A stretch of 64,000 bases of DNA from Streptomyces sp. NBC_01446 (GCF_026340095.1 NZ_JAPEPO010000001.1:6902501-6966500), one strand, 5' to 3'; shown: positions 1 to 9,893, counted from the first letter of the stretch. Notes: generated by a model not told the origin, from the letters alone. Made by a program: numbers and translations.

Positions 1-1526
<1,526 letters not shown>

Positions 1527-1614
1527 CAGTTGCTCGCGTCCACTGTGTTGGTTCTGAAACCACGAACAACCCCACGTTTGTCACAGAGCGTGGTGCGGTT
1601 GACAGTTTCATAGT

Positions 1615-1733
1615 GTTTCGGTGGTCATAGCGTGAGGGAAACGCCCGGTTACATTCCGAACCCGGAAGCTAAGCCTCACAGCGCCGATGGTACTGCAGGG
1701 GGGACCCTGTGGGAGAGTAGGACGCCGCCGAAC
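1615..1733 (+). rRNA. 5S ribosomal RNA
   Basis: About 119 nt beginning GTTTCGGTGGTCATAGCG and ending GACGCCGCCGAAC match Streptomyces 5S rRNA. The CCGAACCCGGAAGCTAAGCC core lies near 1656-1675. It follows the 23S gene by roughly 90 nt, the usual 23S-5S spacing in an rrn operon, and is followed directly by a strong terminator. Confidence 0.96.
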
Positions 1734-1744
1734 TATTTTTGAAG

Positions 1745-1785
1745 AAAACCCCCGTAACGGATGAGAATCCTGTTACGGGGGTTTT
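1745..1785 (+). terminator. Intrinsic terminator of the rRNA operon
   Basis: A perfect 14-bp inverted repeat (AAAACCCCCGTAAC at 1745-1758 pairing with GTTACGGGGGTTTT at 1772-1785) has a 13-nt loop and a T-run at the 3' side of the stem. It sits 12 nt after 5S and is the expected end of the rrn operon. Confidence 0.93.
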
Positions 1786-1904
1786 CTGCGTTGTACGCCA
1801 AGCAGTGCGCAGCGATTTCTTGCGCACCCCTCTGCACGGCCTCATGTGAGCTGAGGGTAGGGTCAGGGGGCATCGTTGGCTCGTTTCCCACAGGAGGCCC
1901 CCGG

Positions 1905-2513
1905 GTGGAGGTCCAGGAGACCCGTGTCCAGACGGACCGGGTGCTCACCATCCCGAACATCCTCAGCATGGCGCGTCTCCTTGGCGTACCCCTCTTCCTG
2001 TGGCTCATCCTCAGGCCCGAGTTCGGCGGGCCCAAAAGCGATGGCTGGGCCCTCCTGGTCCTGATGCTCAGCGGTGTCAGCGACTATCTCGACGGGAAGC
2101 TCGCCCGGCGCTGGAATCAGATCAGTAACCTCGGCCGGCTGCTCGACCCTGCTGCCGACCGGCTCTACATTCTGTCCACGCTGGTAGGACTCACCTGGCG
2201 CGAGATTCTGCCGATCTGGCTGACGGCCGTACTGCTTGCCCGGGAACTGGTTCTCCTGGTGATGGTGGGTATCCTCCGCCGGCACGGCTATCCGCCGCCG
2301 CAGGTGAACTTCCTCGGCAAGGCCGCCACGTTCAACCTCATGTATGCGTTCCCCCTGTTGCTCCTCAGTGACGGAAGTGGCTGGATCAGCACACTCGCTG
2401 CTATTTTCGGATGGGCGTTCGCAGGATGGGGTACAACGCTCTACTGGTGGGCAGGGATCCTCTACGTAGTACAGGTCCGCCGACTGGTCAGGGCGGACTC
2501 CACGGCCGATTGA
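1905..2513 (+). CDS. CDP-alcohol phosphatidyltransferase (PgsA-like)
   Basis: This integral membrane enzyme of about 202 aa transfers a phosphatidyl group from CDP-diacylglycerol to an alcohol acceptor. The family signature DGx2ARx8Gx3Dx3D is intact (from DGKLARR to DPAADR), followed by hydrophobic helices. The GTG at 1905 was chosen because AGGAGG lies at 1892-1897 with a 7-nt spacer; an upstream in-frame ATG at 1761 falls inside the rRNA terminator. By position it corresponds to the pgsA2-type gene that opens the conserved DUF881/garA block in mycobacteria. The acceptor (glycerol phosphate, inositol phosphate or other) cannot be told from the sequence. Confidence 0.9.
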   Translation: MEVQETRVQTDRVLTIPNILSMARLLGVPLFLWLILRPEFGGPKSDGWALLVLMLSGVSDYLDGKLARRWNQISNLGRLLDPAADRLYILSTLVGLTWREILPIWLTAVLLARELVLLVMVGILRRHGYPPPQVNFLGKAATFNLMYAFPLLLLSDGSGWISTLAAIFGWAFAGWGTTLYWWAGILYVVQVRRLVRADSTAD

Positions 2514-2628
2514 GCTCTCCATATGGCGGTATTCGAGGCCAGGTCGGCCCGCAGTCTGAGATCTGCGGGTCCATCCGGACGGGCGAAGTCGGCTAGACAG
2601 TCGTCTCTTCAAGGAGGACGCTTCCGAC

Positions 2629-5124
2629 ATGAAGGCCGTCGTAATGGCTGGAGGCGAAGGCACACGCCTGCGCCCCATGACCTCGAGTATGCCCAAGCCG
2701 CTCCTGCCGGTTGTGAACCGGCCGATCATGGAGCATGTGCTGCGGTTGCTCAAGCGGCATGGGCTCACCGAGACCGTCGTCACCGTGCAGTTCCTGGCAT
2801 CTCTCGTCAGGAACTACTTCGGGGACGGCGAAGAGCTCGGAATGGAGCTCACCTATGCCAATGAGGAGAAGCCACTCGGCACAGCCGGCAGCGTGAAGAA
2901 CGCAGAGGAAGCGCTCAAGGACGACGCTTTCGTTGTGATCTCCGGTGACGCTCTGACCGATTTCGACCTCACTGACCTCATCAATTTCCACAAGGAAAAG
3001 GGCGCGCTCGTCACGGTCTGCCTGACCCGCGTGCCCAACCCCCTTGAATTCGGCATCACCATTGTCGATGAACAGGGCAAGGTCGAGCGCTTCCTCGAGA
3101 AGCCCACCTGGGGCCAGGTTTTCTCCGACACCGTGAACACGGGCATCTACGTCATGGAGCCCGAGGTATTCGACTACGTCGAGGCCGATGTGTCGGTCGA
3201 CTGGTCCGGCGATGTCTTCCCGCAGCTGATGAAGGAAGGCAAGCCGGTCTACGGCTATATCGCCGAGGGCTACTGGGAGGACGTCGGCACGCACGAGAGC
3301 TACGTCAAGGCGCAGGCCGACGTGCTCGAAGGCAAGGTCGATGTCGAGATCGACGGATTCGAGATCTCGCCCGGAGTGTGGGTCGCCGAAGGTGCCGAGG
3401 TCCATCCGGACGCCGTGCTCCGCGGTCCGCTGTACATCGGCGACTACGCCAAGGTCGAAGCCGACGTCGAGATGCGCGAGCACACCGTGATCGGCTCGAA
3501 CGTCGTCGTGAAGAGCGGGGCTTTCCTGCACAAGGCCGTCGTCCACGACAACGTGTACATCGGGCAGCACAGCAATCTCCGCGGCTGCGTCATCGGCAAG
3601 AACACCGACATCATGCGGGCCGCCCGCGTCGAGGACGGCGCCGTCATCGGCGACGAGTGCCTCGTCGGCGAGGAATCGATTATCCAGGGCAACGTCCGGG
3701 TCTATCCGTTCAAGACCATCGAGGCAGGCGCCTTCGTCAACACCTCGGTGATCTGGGAGTCCAGGGGGCAGGCGCATCTCTTCGGCGCCCGCGGCGTCTC
3801 CGGCATCATCAACGTGGAGATCACCCCGGAGCTCGCCGTGCGGCTCGCGGGGGCGTACGCCACGACGCTCAAGAAGGGCTCCACCGTCACCACGGCCCGT
3901 GACCACTCGCGTGGTGCGCGAGCCTTGAAGCGGGCGGTCATCTCCGCACTGCAGGCGAGCGCCATCGACGTGCGCGACCTGGAGAACGTGCCGCTGCCCG
4001 TCGCGCGTCAGCAGACCGCGCGGGGCAGCGCCGGCGGGATCATGATCCGTACGACGCCTGGCGTGCCGGACTCCGTCGACATCATGTTCTTCGACGAGCG
4101 GGGAGCGGATCTCTCGCAGGCCAGTCAGCGGAAGCTGGACCGGGTGTACGCGCGACAGGAGTACCGGCGGGCGTTCCCCGGAGAGATCGGCGATCTGCAC
4201 TTCCCGTCGAGTGTCTTCGACTCGTACACCGGTTCCCTGCTGCGGAATGTCGATACGACGGGGATTGCCGAGGCGGGGCTCAAGGTCGTCGTCGACGCGT
4301 CGAACGGCAGTGCCGGTCTGGTGCTGCCCAGCCTGCTCGGACGGCTCGGTGTCGACTCGCTGACGATCAACCCGGGGCTCGACGAGTCCAGGCCTACGGA
4401 GACGCGGGACGCGCGCCGGTCCGGGCTCGTGCGCCTCGGTGAGATCGTGGCGTCCGCGCGGGCCGCGTTCGGCGTCCGGTTCGACCCGGTCGGCGAGCGG
4501 CTCTCGCTGGTCGACGAGAAGGGTCGCATCGTCGAGGACGACCGTGCTCTGCTGGTCATGCTGGACCTGGTGGCCGCCGAGCGGCGCAGCGGCCGGGTCG
4601 CGCTGCCGGTGACCACGACCCGTATCGCCGAGCAGGTGGCCGCGTACCACGGGACGCAGGTGGAGTGGACGACCACGTCGCCCGACGACCTCACGCGGGT
4701 CGGACGGGACGAGGGGACCATCTTCGGCGGTGACGGTCGCGGCGGGTTCATCATTCCGGAGTTCAGCTCCGTCTTCGACGGCGCGGCCGCCTTTGTCCGG
4801 CTGATCGGGCTCGTGGCACGGACGCAGCTGACCTTGAGCCAGATCGACGCGCGGATCCCGCGGGCGCACGTGCTCAAGCGGGACCTTGCGACTCCGTGGG
4901 CGGTGAAGGGGCTCGTGATGCGGCGGGTCGTCGAGGAGGCCGGCGACCGGTCCGTCGACACGACGGACGGCGTGCGGGTCGTCGAGGCGGACGGGCGCTG
5001 GGTCATGGTGCTGCCCGACCCGGCCGAGGCCGTCACGCATCTGTGGGCCGAGGGGCCCGACGACGCGTCGGCGCAGCAGCTGCTCGACGAGTGGGCGGCC
5101 GTCGTGGACAGCGCTGGTCACTGA
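2629..5124 (+). CDS. Mannose-1-phosphate guanylyltransferase-like protein with degenerate phosphomannomutase-like C-terminus
   Basis: The 831-aa protein has three parts. Residues 1-230 form a sugar-1-phosphate nucleotidyltransferase with the signature GGEGTRLRPMT and the PKPLLPV motif. Residues about 245-385 show left-handed beta-helix hexapeptide repeats. Residues about 400-831 resemble an alpha-D-phosphohexomutase. In this last part the expected phosphoserine loop (TxSHNP) reads TTPGVPDSVDI and the metal loop (DGDxDR) reads FDPVGERL, so the mutase is probably inactive. The likely role is GDP-mannose or related NDP-sugar supply for glycans, possibly with the mutase fold acting as a regulatory domain. 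The start ATG has AAGGAGG at 2611-2617. Confidence 0.85.
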   Translation: MKAVVMAGGEGTRLRPMTSSMPKPLLPVVNRPIMEHVLRLLKRHGLTETVVTVQFLASLVRNYFGDGEELGMELTYANEEKPLGTAGSVKNAEEALKDDAFVVISGDALTDFDLTDLINFHKEKGALVTVCLTRVPNPLEFGITIVDEQGKVERFLEKPTWGQVFSDTVNTGIYVMEPEVFDYVEADVSVDWSGDVFPQLMKEGKPVYGYIAEGYWEDVGTHESYVKAQADVLEGKVDVEIDGFEISPGVWVAEGAEVHPDAVLRGPLYIGDYAKVEADVEMREHTVIGSNVVVKSGAFLHKAVVHDNVYIGQHSNLRGCVIGKNTDIMRAARVEDGAVIGDECLVGEESIIQGNVRVYPFKTIEAGAFVNTSVIWESRGQAHLFGARGVSGIINVEITPELAVRLAGAYATTLKKGSTVTTARDHSRGARALKRAVISALQASAIDVRDLENVPLPVARQQTARGSAGGIMIRTTPGVPDSVDIMFFDERGADLSQASQRKLDRVYARQEYRRAFPGEIGDLHFPSSVFDSYTGSLLRNVDTTGIAEAGLKVVVDASNGSAGLVLPSLLGRLGVDSLTINPGLDESRPTETRDARRSGLVRLGEIVASARAAFGVRFDPVGERLSLVDEKGRIVEDDRALLVMLDLVAAERRSGRVALPVTTTRIAEQVAAYHGTQVEWTTTSPDDLTRVGRDEGTIFGGDGRGGFIIPEFSSVFDGAAAFVRLIGLVARTQLTLSQIDARIPRAHVLKRDLATPWAVKGLVMRRVVEEAGDRSVDTTDGVRVVEADGRWVMVLPDPAEAVTHLWAEGPDDASAQQLLDEWAAVVDSAGH

Positions 5125-5137
5125 GCCGCCGTGCGGT

Positions 5138-5168
5138 CCGGTCGGCGCCTGTCACGGGCGCCGACCGG
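5138..5168 (+). terminator. Stem-loop terminator after the nucleotidyltransferase gene
   Basis: CCGGTCGGCGCC (5138-5149) and GGCGCCGACCGG (5157-5168) form a perfect 12-bp stem with a 7-nt loop, 14 nt after the stop codon. There is no T-tract, as is common in Streptomyces. Confidence 0.75.
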
Positions 5169-5222
5169 TACGCCGGTGGGGCCATTCGGAGGTACGGGCC
5201 GGCACGTGCGACGATGTGCGGC

Positions 5223-6122
5223 ATGCCGCAGCAGCCCCCCGATCGGAGCAGTCCCTCACGCCCCGTGAGCCCCAGGCGTCCTGACGCCTCCATGTCGCTG
5301 CTGACGAACGTGATGGACCACAGCCTCGACGACGGATACGCGGAGGCGGCCGCCCGTAGGAAGGCCGAGGGCAGCGGAGGCATGCCGCGCACCCTGCGGG
5401 CCAAGCTCGGCCTCGCGGCAGGCCTCGTCCTCGCGGCGCTCGTGGTGACGGTGGGGGCGGCGCAGGCGCGGGTCGCGGCGCCGGTCGTGGCGAAGGAGCG
5501 CGAGGAGCTCATCGCCCGTATCGACCGGGAGACGGCGGCCGCGGACAAGCTGGAGCGCAAGGTGGACACGCTCCGTAACGACGTGAGTGACCGTCAGCGT
5601 GAGGCGCTGAAGAAACACGGCGGCGACAAAGGCGAGTTGGTCGGTCTGCTCTCCGGTGCCACGGCAGTGCACGGCCCGGGAGTGAAGCTGGTCGTCGACG
5701 ACGCCAAGGAGGCCGACCAGGGCGGAGGGGGGCCGCGCGAGAGCGCCGGCTTCTCGGACACCGGGCGGGTGCGCGACCGGGACATGCAGCGGGTCGTCAA
5801 CGGGCTCTGGCAGTCCGGTGCCGAAGCGGTCGCCATCAACGGACAGCGGCTGACGGCCCTGTCCGCGATCCGCGCGGCGGGTGACGCGATACTGGTCGAC
5901 AACAGACCGCTCGTGCCGCCGTACACGGTGCTCGCGGTGGGGGACGGCCAACGGCTGAGCACCCGGTTCCAGAACAGCCCTGACGGCCTGTACCTGCACG
6001 CCCTGCAGGAGAACTTCGGGATCCGGACCAGCATTTCCGCCCAGGACGACGTCCGCCTGCCCGCAGCGCCGAGCGTGACCGTACGTACAGCACAGCCGAG
6101 AACAGAGAAGGGCACATCGTGA
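5223..6122 (+). CDS. DUF881 family membrane-anchored protein (first copy)
   Basis: About 299 aa. A cytoplasmic N-terminus is followed by one transmembrane helix (LGLAAGLVLAALVVTVGA), a coiled-coil-like stretch rich in E, R and K, and an extracytoplasmic DUF881 domain containing GPGVKLVVDD and the later AEAVAINGQRL segment. The family function is unknown. Its stop codon overlaps the next start by 4 nt, so the three genes of this trio are probably translationally coupled. The start is uncertain: ATG at 5214 and 5223 are both in frame and neither has a well-spaced Shine-Dalgarno. This copy matches Rv1823-type proteins by position. Confidence 0.82.
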   Translation: MPQQPPDRSSPSRPVSPRRPDASMSLLTNVMDHSLDDGYAEAAARRKAEGSGGMPRTLRAKLGLAAGLVLAALVVTVGAAQARVAAPVVAKEREELIARIDRETAAADKLERKVDTLRNDVSDRQREALKKHGGDKGELVGLLSGATAVHGPGVKLVVDDAKEADQGGGGPRESAGFSDTGRVRDRDMQRVVNGLWQSGAEAVAINGQRLTALSAIRAAGDAILVDNRPLVPPYTVLAVGDGQRLSTRFQNSPDGLYLHALQENFGIRTSISAQDDVRLPAAPSVTVRTAQPRTEKGTS

Positions 6123-6451
6123 TCGCCGTACTGGGCCTCGTCGTGGGAGTTGTGGTCGGACTGTTCGTCCGGCCCGAGGTTCCGGCGGTGGTCGAGCCCT
6201 ATCTTCCGATCGCCGTGGTGGCGGCCCTCGACGCGGTGTTCGGCGGCCTGCGGGCGATGCTCGACGGGATCTTCGACGACAAGGTCTTCGTCGTGTCGTT
6301 CCTGTCGAACGTCGTCGTGGCGGCCCTGATCGTGTTCCTGGGCGACAAGCTGGGCGTGGGCGCGCAGCTGTCCACCGGCGTCGTCGTGGTGCTGGGAATC
6401 CGCATCTTCTCCAACGCGGCCGCCATCCGGCGGCACATCTTCCGGGCGTGA
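6119..6451 (+). CDS. sbp: Small basic protein (DUF1290 family)
   Basis: This 110-aa hydrophobic protein has three predicted membrane segments (residues about 3-20, 24-45 and 58-80) and ends in a short basic tail (IRRHIFRA). It belongs to the Sbp/DUF1290 family, whose members lie between two DUF881 genes in many actinobacteria and near cell division genes in Firmicutes. Function is unproven. The GTG start overlaps the upstream stop (GTGA), and its own stop overlaps the downstream GTG in the same way, so the trio is one coupled unit. Confidence 0.85.
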   Translation: MIAVLGLVVGVVVGLFVRPEVPAVVEPYLPIAVVAALDAVFGGLRAMLDGIFDDKVFVVSFLSNVVVAALIVFLGDKLGVGAQLSTGVVVVLGIRIFSNAAAIRRHIFRA

Positions 6452-7335
6452 GGCCGATGTCCGAGGACGAGAACAAGAACAAGAACAACGAGCAGCACCG
6501 CCTGCGCAAGGAACTGCCGGACGAAGTCGCTCCCGAAGCGGCGGACGGCGCGGACCAGGCAGACGGCGCGGACGATGCAGAAACGCCGGCCGCGGAGACG
6601 AAGAAGCCGTCACTGACCGGACGCCAGCGGCTGGCCAAGGGGCTGTGGCCGCCGAGGGTCTCCCGTGCGCAACTCATCGTCGCCGTCCTGCTGTTCGTGC
6701 TCGGCCTGGGTCTGGCCATCCAGGTGCGGTCCAACAGCGACAGCAGCGCGCTGCGCGGCGCGCGTCAGGAAGATCTCGTACGCATCCTCGATGAACTGGA
6801 TGACCGTACTCAGCGTCTGGGAGATGAGAAGCAGCGTCTCGAGGGGCAGCGCACCGAGCTGGAGAACAGCTCGGACCAGGCCGAGGAGGCCCGCAAGCAG
6901 ACGGTCGAGAGGGAACGGCAACTCGGCATTCTGGCGGGCACCGTGGCGGCGCAGGGCCCCGGGATCACGCTGACGATCACCGACAAGAAGGGCGCGGTGC
7001 AGGCCGACATGCTGCTCGATGCGATCCAGGAGCTACGCGCGGCGGGTGCCGAGGCGATCCAGGTGAACGACGTCCGGGTCGTGGCCGACACGTATTTGAC
7101 GGATGCGAGCGGCGGGAAGGTGAGTGTGGACGGTCACAAGATCGGCGAGCCTTTCGTCTTCAAGGTCATCGGCAAGCCGCAGGACCTGGAGCCGGCGCTC
7201 AACATCCCTGGTGGGGTGGTTCAGACTCTGGAAAAGGAGCAGGCCACCGTTACCGTGACACAGGCGCAGAAGATCGTTGTGGACGCCTTGCGACCGGCGA
7301 AGCGGCCTGACTACGCTCAGTCGTCGTCCCAGTGA
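6448..7335 (+). CDS. DUF881 family membrane-anchored protein (second copy)
   Basis: A 295-aa protein with a charged N-terminal tail of about 70 residues, one transmembrane helix (LIVAVLLFVLGLGLAIQV), a coiled coil (residues about 110-155) and a DUF881 domain with GPGITLTITDKKG and AEAIQVNDVRV. It is a paralogue of the first DUF881 protein. GTG at 6448 overlaps the sbp stop; ATG at 6457 is an alternative. The probable role is a membrane assembly with Sbp and the other DUF881 protein, inferred only from constant adjacency. Confidence 0.82.
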   Translation: MRPMSEDENKNKNNEQHRLRKELPDEVAPEAADGADQADGADDAETPAAETKKPSLTGRQRLAKGLWPPRVSRAQLIVAVLLFVLGLGLAIQVRSNSDSSALRGARQEDLVRILDELDDRTQRLGDEKQRLEGQRTELENSSDQAEEARKQTVERERQLGILAGTVAAQGPGITLTITDKKGAVQADMLLDAIQELRAAGAEAIQVNDVRVVADTYLTDASGGKVSVDGHKIGEPFVFKVIGKPQDLEPALNIPGGVVQTLEKEQATVTVTQAQKIVVDALRPAKRPDYAQSSSQ

Positions 7336-7534
7336 GGCGGGGGCGCATGGGGGCGTTCAGGCCAGGGCATGAGGTTGCGGGGGGTCGGCGCACCGTAAGT
7401 GGGGTGCGTGGTGGAAACTGTTTGGCGGATACGGACGTTGTGAGGATGTCTGTGTCGCCGATGTACGGCGGTGTGTGCAGTCAGGGTTCGTCCTGCCCCA
7501 CGGGCGGGTCTGTTTCGGTCAAGGGGAATCGCCC

Positions 7535-8380
7535 GTGAAGTTGTTTGCGAAGTTGTTCGGCAAGAGCGCACGTGAGGACAGTGGCAACGCCAATGCCACT
7601 GCCCGCCACCGTGCACCGCGCACCCAGGACGCGGAGGTGCAGGGGGCGGAGCGTCCGCTGTTCCGTGATCAGGTCGGTCCTCAGGGTGGTGACATTTCGG
7701 GCGGACAGGGCGCGTCGTCTGTTGACCCTGCCGCGTCCGGCCGCATAGGTTTCGGGGAACCGTCAACCTCAAGTGCGGGTGGAGGGTTTACCCCCGATCC
7801 GTATGCGTCCCATGCCCCCGCGGGGCAGCCGCGGCAGGAGGATCCGTCCATGTCGGCACTGGTGTGTACGAGGTGCGGAAACCGCAACGCCGAGGCGAGC
7901 CGGTTCTGCTCCAACTGTGGGGCGCCTCTGCGCGCCACGGCCGAGCGTCCGTCCGAGACGACCTCGACGATTTCCATTTCGGGCCTTGAGGCCTACGACG
8001 CCGAAGTCACCGGTCAGACGCTGTCGCCGGCGCTCTCCCCGGAGGCCCAGGCCGCCGTCGACGCCCTGCCACTCGGCTCGGCGCTCCTGGTGGTGCGACG
8101 CGGTCCGAACTCGGGCAGCCGCTTCCTCCTCGACGGCGAACTGACCACGGCGGGACGGCACCCGCAGAGCGACATCTTCCTTGACGACGTGACCGTCTCG
8201 CGCCGCCACGTGGAGTTCCGTCGCGGCGCAGACGGTGCCTTCACCGTCAGCGACGTGGGCAGCCTCAACGGCACGTACGTCAATCGGGAGCGGATCGACT
8301 CGGTCACGCTGTCGAACGGCGACGAGGTGCAGATCGGCAAGTACCGGCTGGTCTTCTACGCGAGCCAGCGGGGCATCTGA
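7535..8380 (+). CDS. FHA-domain signalling protein of the GarA/OdhI type
   Basis: In mycobacteria and corynebacteria this family switches 2-oxoglutarate metabolism when phosphorylated by Ser/Thr kinases. Read from GTG 7535 (SD AAGGGGA) it is 281 aa: a low-complexity N-terminal part, a zinc ribbon with cysteines at about 111, 114, 125 and 128, an ETT phospho-acceptor motif at T142/T143, and a C-terminal FHA domain with GRHPQSDI, SRRH and SLNGTYVN. An internal ATG at 7850 has a much better SD (AGGAGGA at 7836-7842) and would give a 176-aa protein closer to GarA in length. The MerR gene follows after 16 nt, so the two are probably cotranscribed. Confidence 0.88.
   Translation: MKLFAKLFGKSAREDSGNANATARHRAPRTQDAEVQGAERPLFRDQVGPQGGDISGGQGASSVDPAASGRIGFGEPSTSSAGGGFTPDPYASHAPAGQPRQEDPSMSALVCTRCGNRNAEASRFCSNCGAPLRATAERPSETTSTISISGLEAYDAEVTGQTLSPALSPEAQAAVDALPLGSALLVVRRGPNSGSRFLLDGELTTAGRHPQSDIFLDDVTVSRRHVEFRRGADGAFTVSDVGSLNGTYVNRERIDSVTLSNGDEVQIGKYRLVFYASQRGI
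7836..7852 (+). promoter_or_regulatory. Strong internal ribosome binding site and ATG within the FHA gene
   Basis: AGGAGGA at 7836-7842 stands 7 nt before an in-frame ATG at 7850, directly before the zinc ribbon. This is better than the site in front of the GTG at 7535. It may be the real start or an internal start giving a short isoform. Confidence 0.55.
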
Positions 8381-8396
8381 CCTGTCAGGAAGGTCC

Positions 8397-9140
8397 ATGC
8401 TTCAAACACCGAAGGGCGGTGCCGGTCACGGCATCGCCCTCACGGACAGTCGGCTGATGAGCATCGGCACCGTGCTGAACGTGCTGCGCGACGAGTTCCC
8501 CGAAGTCACCATCTCCAAGATCAGGTTCCTGGAGTCGGAGGGGCTGATCGAGCCGCAGCGGACCCCCTCGGGGTACCGCAAGTTCAGCCCTGACGACGTC
8601 GAGCGACTCGCCCACGTACTGCGGATGCAGCGGGACCACTACCTGCCGCTGAAGGTCATCAAGGAACAGCTCGACGCACTGGAGCGGGGCGAAGCGATCA
8701 CGCTGCCCTCTCCGGGCCTCTCGGGCGACGGCGAGGACGGCAGGGCCCCGGAGCGCGGCGAAGGGCCGACAGTGGCCCGTGTGGGCCGTGACGAGCTGCT
8801 TGCCGCCGCCGGCATCGAGTCCCCCGAGCTCGACGAGTGGGAGTCGTACGGCCTCATCGCGCCGCTGCCCGACGGCGGATACGACGCGGAGGCGGTCACC
8901 GTCGCCGAGCTGGTCATGGAACTGGGCCGCTTCGGGATCGAGCCGCGGCATCTGCGGGCGATGAAGGCCGCGGCCGACCGGGAGGCCGGTCTGGTCGAGC
9001 AGGTTGTCGCGCCGCTGCGACGGCACCGCAATCCCCAGACCAGGGCGCATGCGCAGGCCCGCGCGAAGGAGCTGGCGGGGCTGACGGTGAAGCTTCACGG
9101 CGCGCTTGTGCAGACCGCGCTCGGCGTGCGTCTGCCCTGA
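8397..9140 (+). CDS. MerR family transcriptional regulator (Rv1828 type)
   Basis: About 247 aa. The N-terminal winged helix-turn-helix reads MSIGTVLNVLRDEFPEVTISKIRFLE (in two pieces) then GLIEPQRTPSGYRKFSPDDVERL, the classic MerR DNA-binding domain, followed by a coiled coil and a C-terminal alpha-helical region without an obvious metal-binding cysteine cluster. It follows the FHA gene by 16 nt. The M. tuberculosis counterpart Rv1828 sits in the same place. Start ATG 8397 has AGGA at 8387-8390. Ligand and targets are unknown. Confidence 0.86.
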   Translation: MLQTPKGGAGHGIALTDSRLMSIGTVLNVLRDEFPEVTISKIRFLESEGLIEPQRTPSGYRKFSPDDVERLAHVLRMQRDHYLPLKVIKEQLDALERGEAITLPSPGLSGDGEDGRAPERGEGPTVARVGRDELLAAAGIESPELDEWESYGLIAPLPDGGYDAEAVTVAELVMELGRFGIEPRHLRAMKAAADREAGLVEQVVAPLRRHRNPQTRAHAQARAKELAGLTVKLHGALVQTALGVRLP

Positions 9141-9214
9141 TCCGAGGGGTGCTCGCGCGGTGTGCGTCCGGCGATCGACGGGTGCCCGACTACCCAAACC
9201 TGCCGGGCACGTCC

Positions 9215-9229
9215 TAGGGTTGCTGTGTG
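9215..9229 (+). promoter_or_regulatory. Probable leaderless promoter -10 (TAGGGT) for the DUF151 gene
   Basis: TAGGGT at 9215-9220 lies 6 nt before the GTG at 9227, which has no Shine-Dalgarno. This is the spacing expected when transcription starts on the start codon. The -35 is poorly conserved. Confidence 0.5.
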
Positions 9230-9700
9230 AACGAGCTCGACGTCGTAGGTGTCCGGGTCGAAATGCCCTCCAACCAACCGATCGTGCTCCTGCGTGAAGT
9301 GGGAGGCGACCGCTACCTCCCCATCTGGATCGGACCGGGGGAGGCGACGGCCATCGCCTTCGCACAGCAGGGCATGGCCCCCGCACGCCCGCTTACGCAC
9401 GACCTTTTCAAGGACGTGCTGGAAGCGGTCGGGCAGGAGCTCACGGAAGTACGCATCACGGACCTGCGCGAAGGCGTCTTCTACGCGGAACTGGTGTTCT
9501 CGAGCGGGGTCGAGGTCAGTGCGCGCCCGTCGGACGCCATAGCGCTCGCGCTGCGCACCGGTACGCCGATCTACGGCAGTGACGGTGTGCTCGATGATGC
9601 CGGGATCGCGATCCCGGATGAGCAGGAGGACGAGGTGGAGAAGTTCCGCGAGTTCCTCGACCAGATCTCGCCCGAGGATTTCGGAACCAACAGTCAGTGA
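9227..9700 (+). CDS. DUF151 / bifunctional nuclease family protein
   Basis: 157 aa beginning VNELDVVGVRVEMP, with the conserved core LPIWIGPGEATAIAF and the C-terminal SDAIALALR helix that define the DUF151 (BFN) fold. Plant and archaeal relatives have nuclease activity; the bacterial role is not established. A C-terminal acidic tail follows. It corresponds by position to Rv1829 of M. tuberculosis. No ribosome binding site is visible, consistent with a leaderless transcript. Confidence 0.88.
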   Translation: MNELDVVGVRVEMPSNQPIVLLREVGGDRYLPIWIGPGEATAIAFAQQGMAPARPLTHDLFKDVLEAVGQELTEVRITDLREGVFYAELVFSSGVEVSARPSDAIALALRTGTPIYGSDGVLDDAGIAIPDEQEDEVEKFREFLDQISPEDFGTNSQ

Positions 9701-9704
9701 CGCG

Positions 9705-9728
9705 AGCGGCCGTCGTGAGGCGGCCGCT
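9705..9728 (+). terminator. Stem-loop terminator after the DUF151 gene
   Basis: AGCGGCCG (9705-9712) pairs with CGGCCGCT (9721-9728) across an 8-nt loop, 5 nt past the stop codon. Confidence 0.6.
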
Positions 9729-9808
9729 GCCGCGCCGGGGCCCGGCCGGACCATTCGGCTAGCCTTTCCCCGCGGTGAGGCACGGGAAACCACTCGTAGG
9801 GTGATTAT

Positions 9809-9864
9809 CACTCGGCGTGCCGAGTGTGGCGATCGTTGACGCACCCCTGGTGACTGCCTACCGT
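9809..9864 (+). promoter_or_regulatory. Promoter and palindromic site upstream of the second MerR gene
   Basis: TTGACG at 9836-9841 and TACCGT at 9859-9864 are separated by exactly 17 nt, a good sigma-HrdB type promoter. Ten nt upstream lies the perfect inverted repeat CACTCGG-CGTG-CCGAGTG (9809-9826). Its place just above the -35 suggests a regulator binding site, perhaps autoregulatory; that is inference. Confidence 0.6.
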
Positions 9865-9893
9865 CGAGAAGGCAGGTCAAAGAGGAGGTCGGC

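Noticed and set aside
2593..5121. 842-codon minus-strand frame
   Set aside because: It mirrors the nucleotidyltransferase gene; high GC creates long antisense frames, and it has no recognisable domains.
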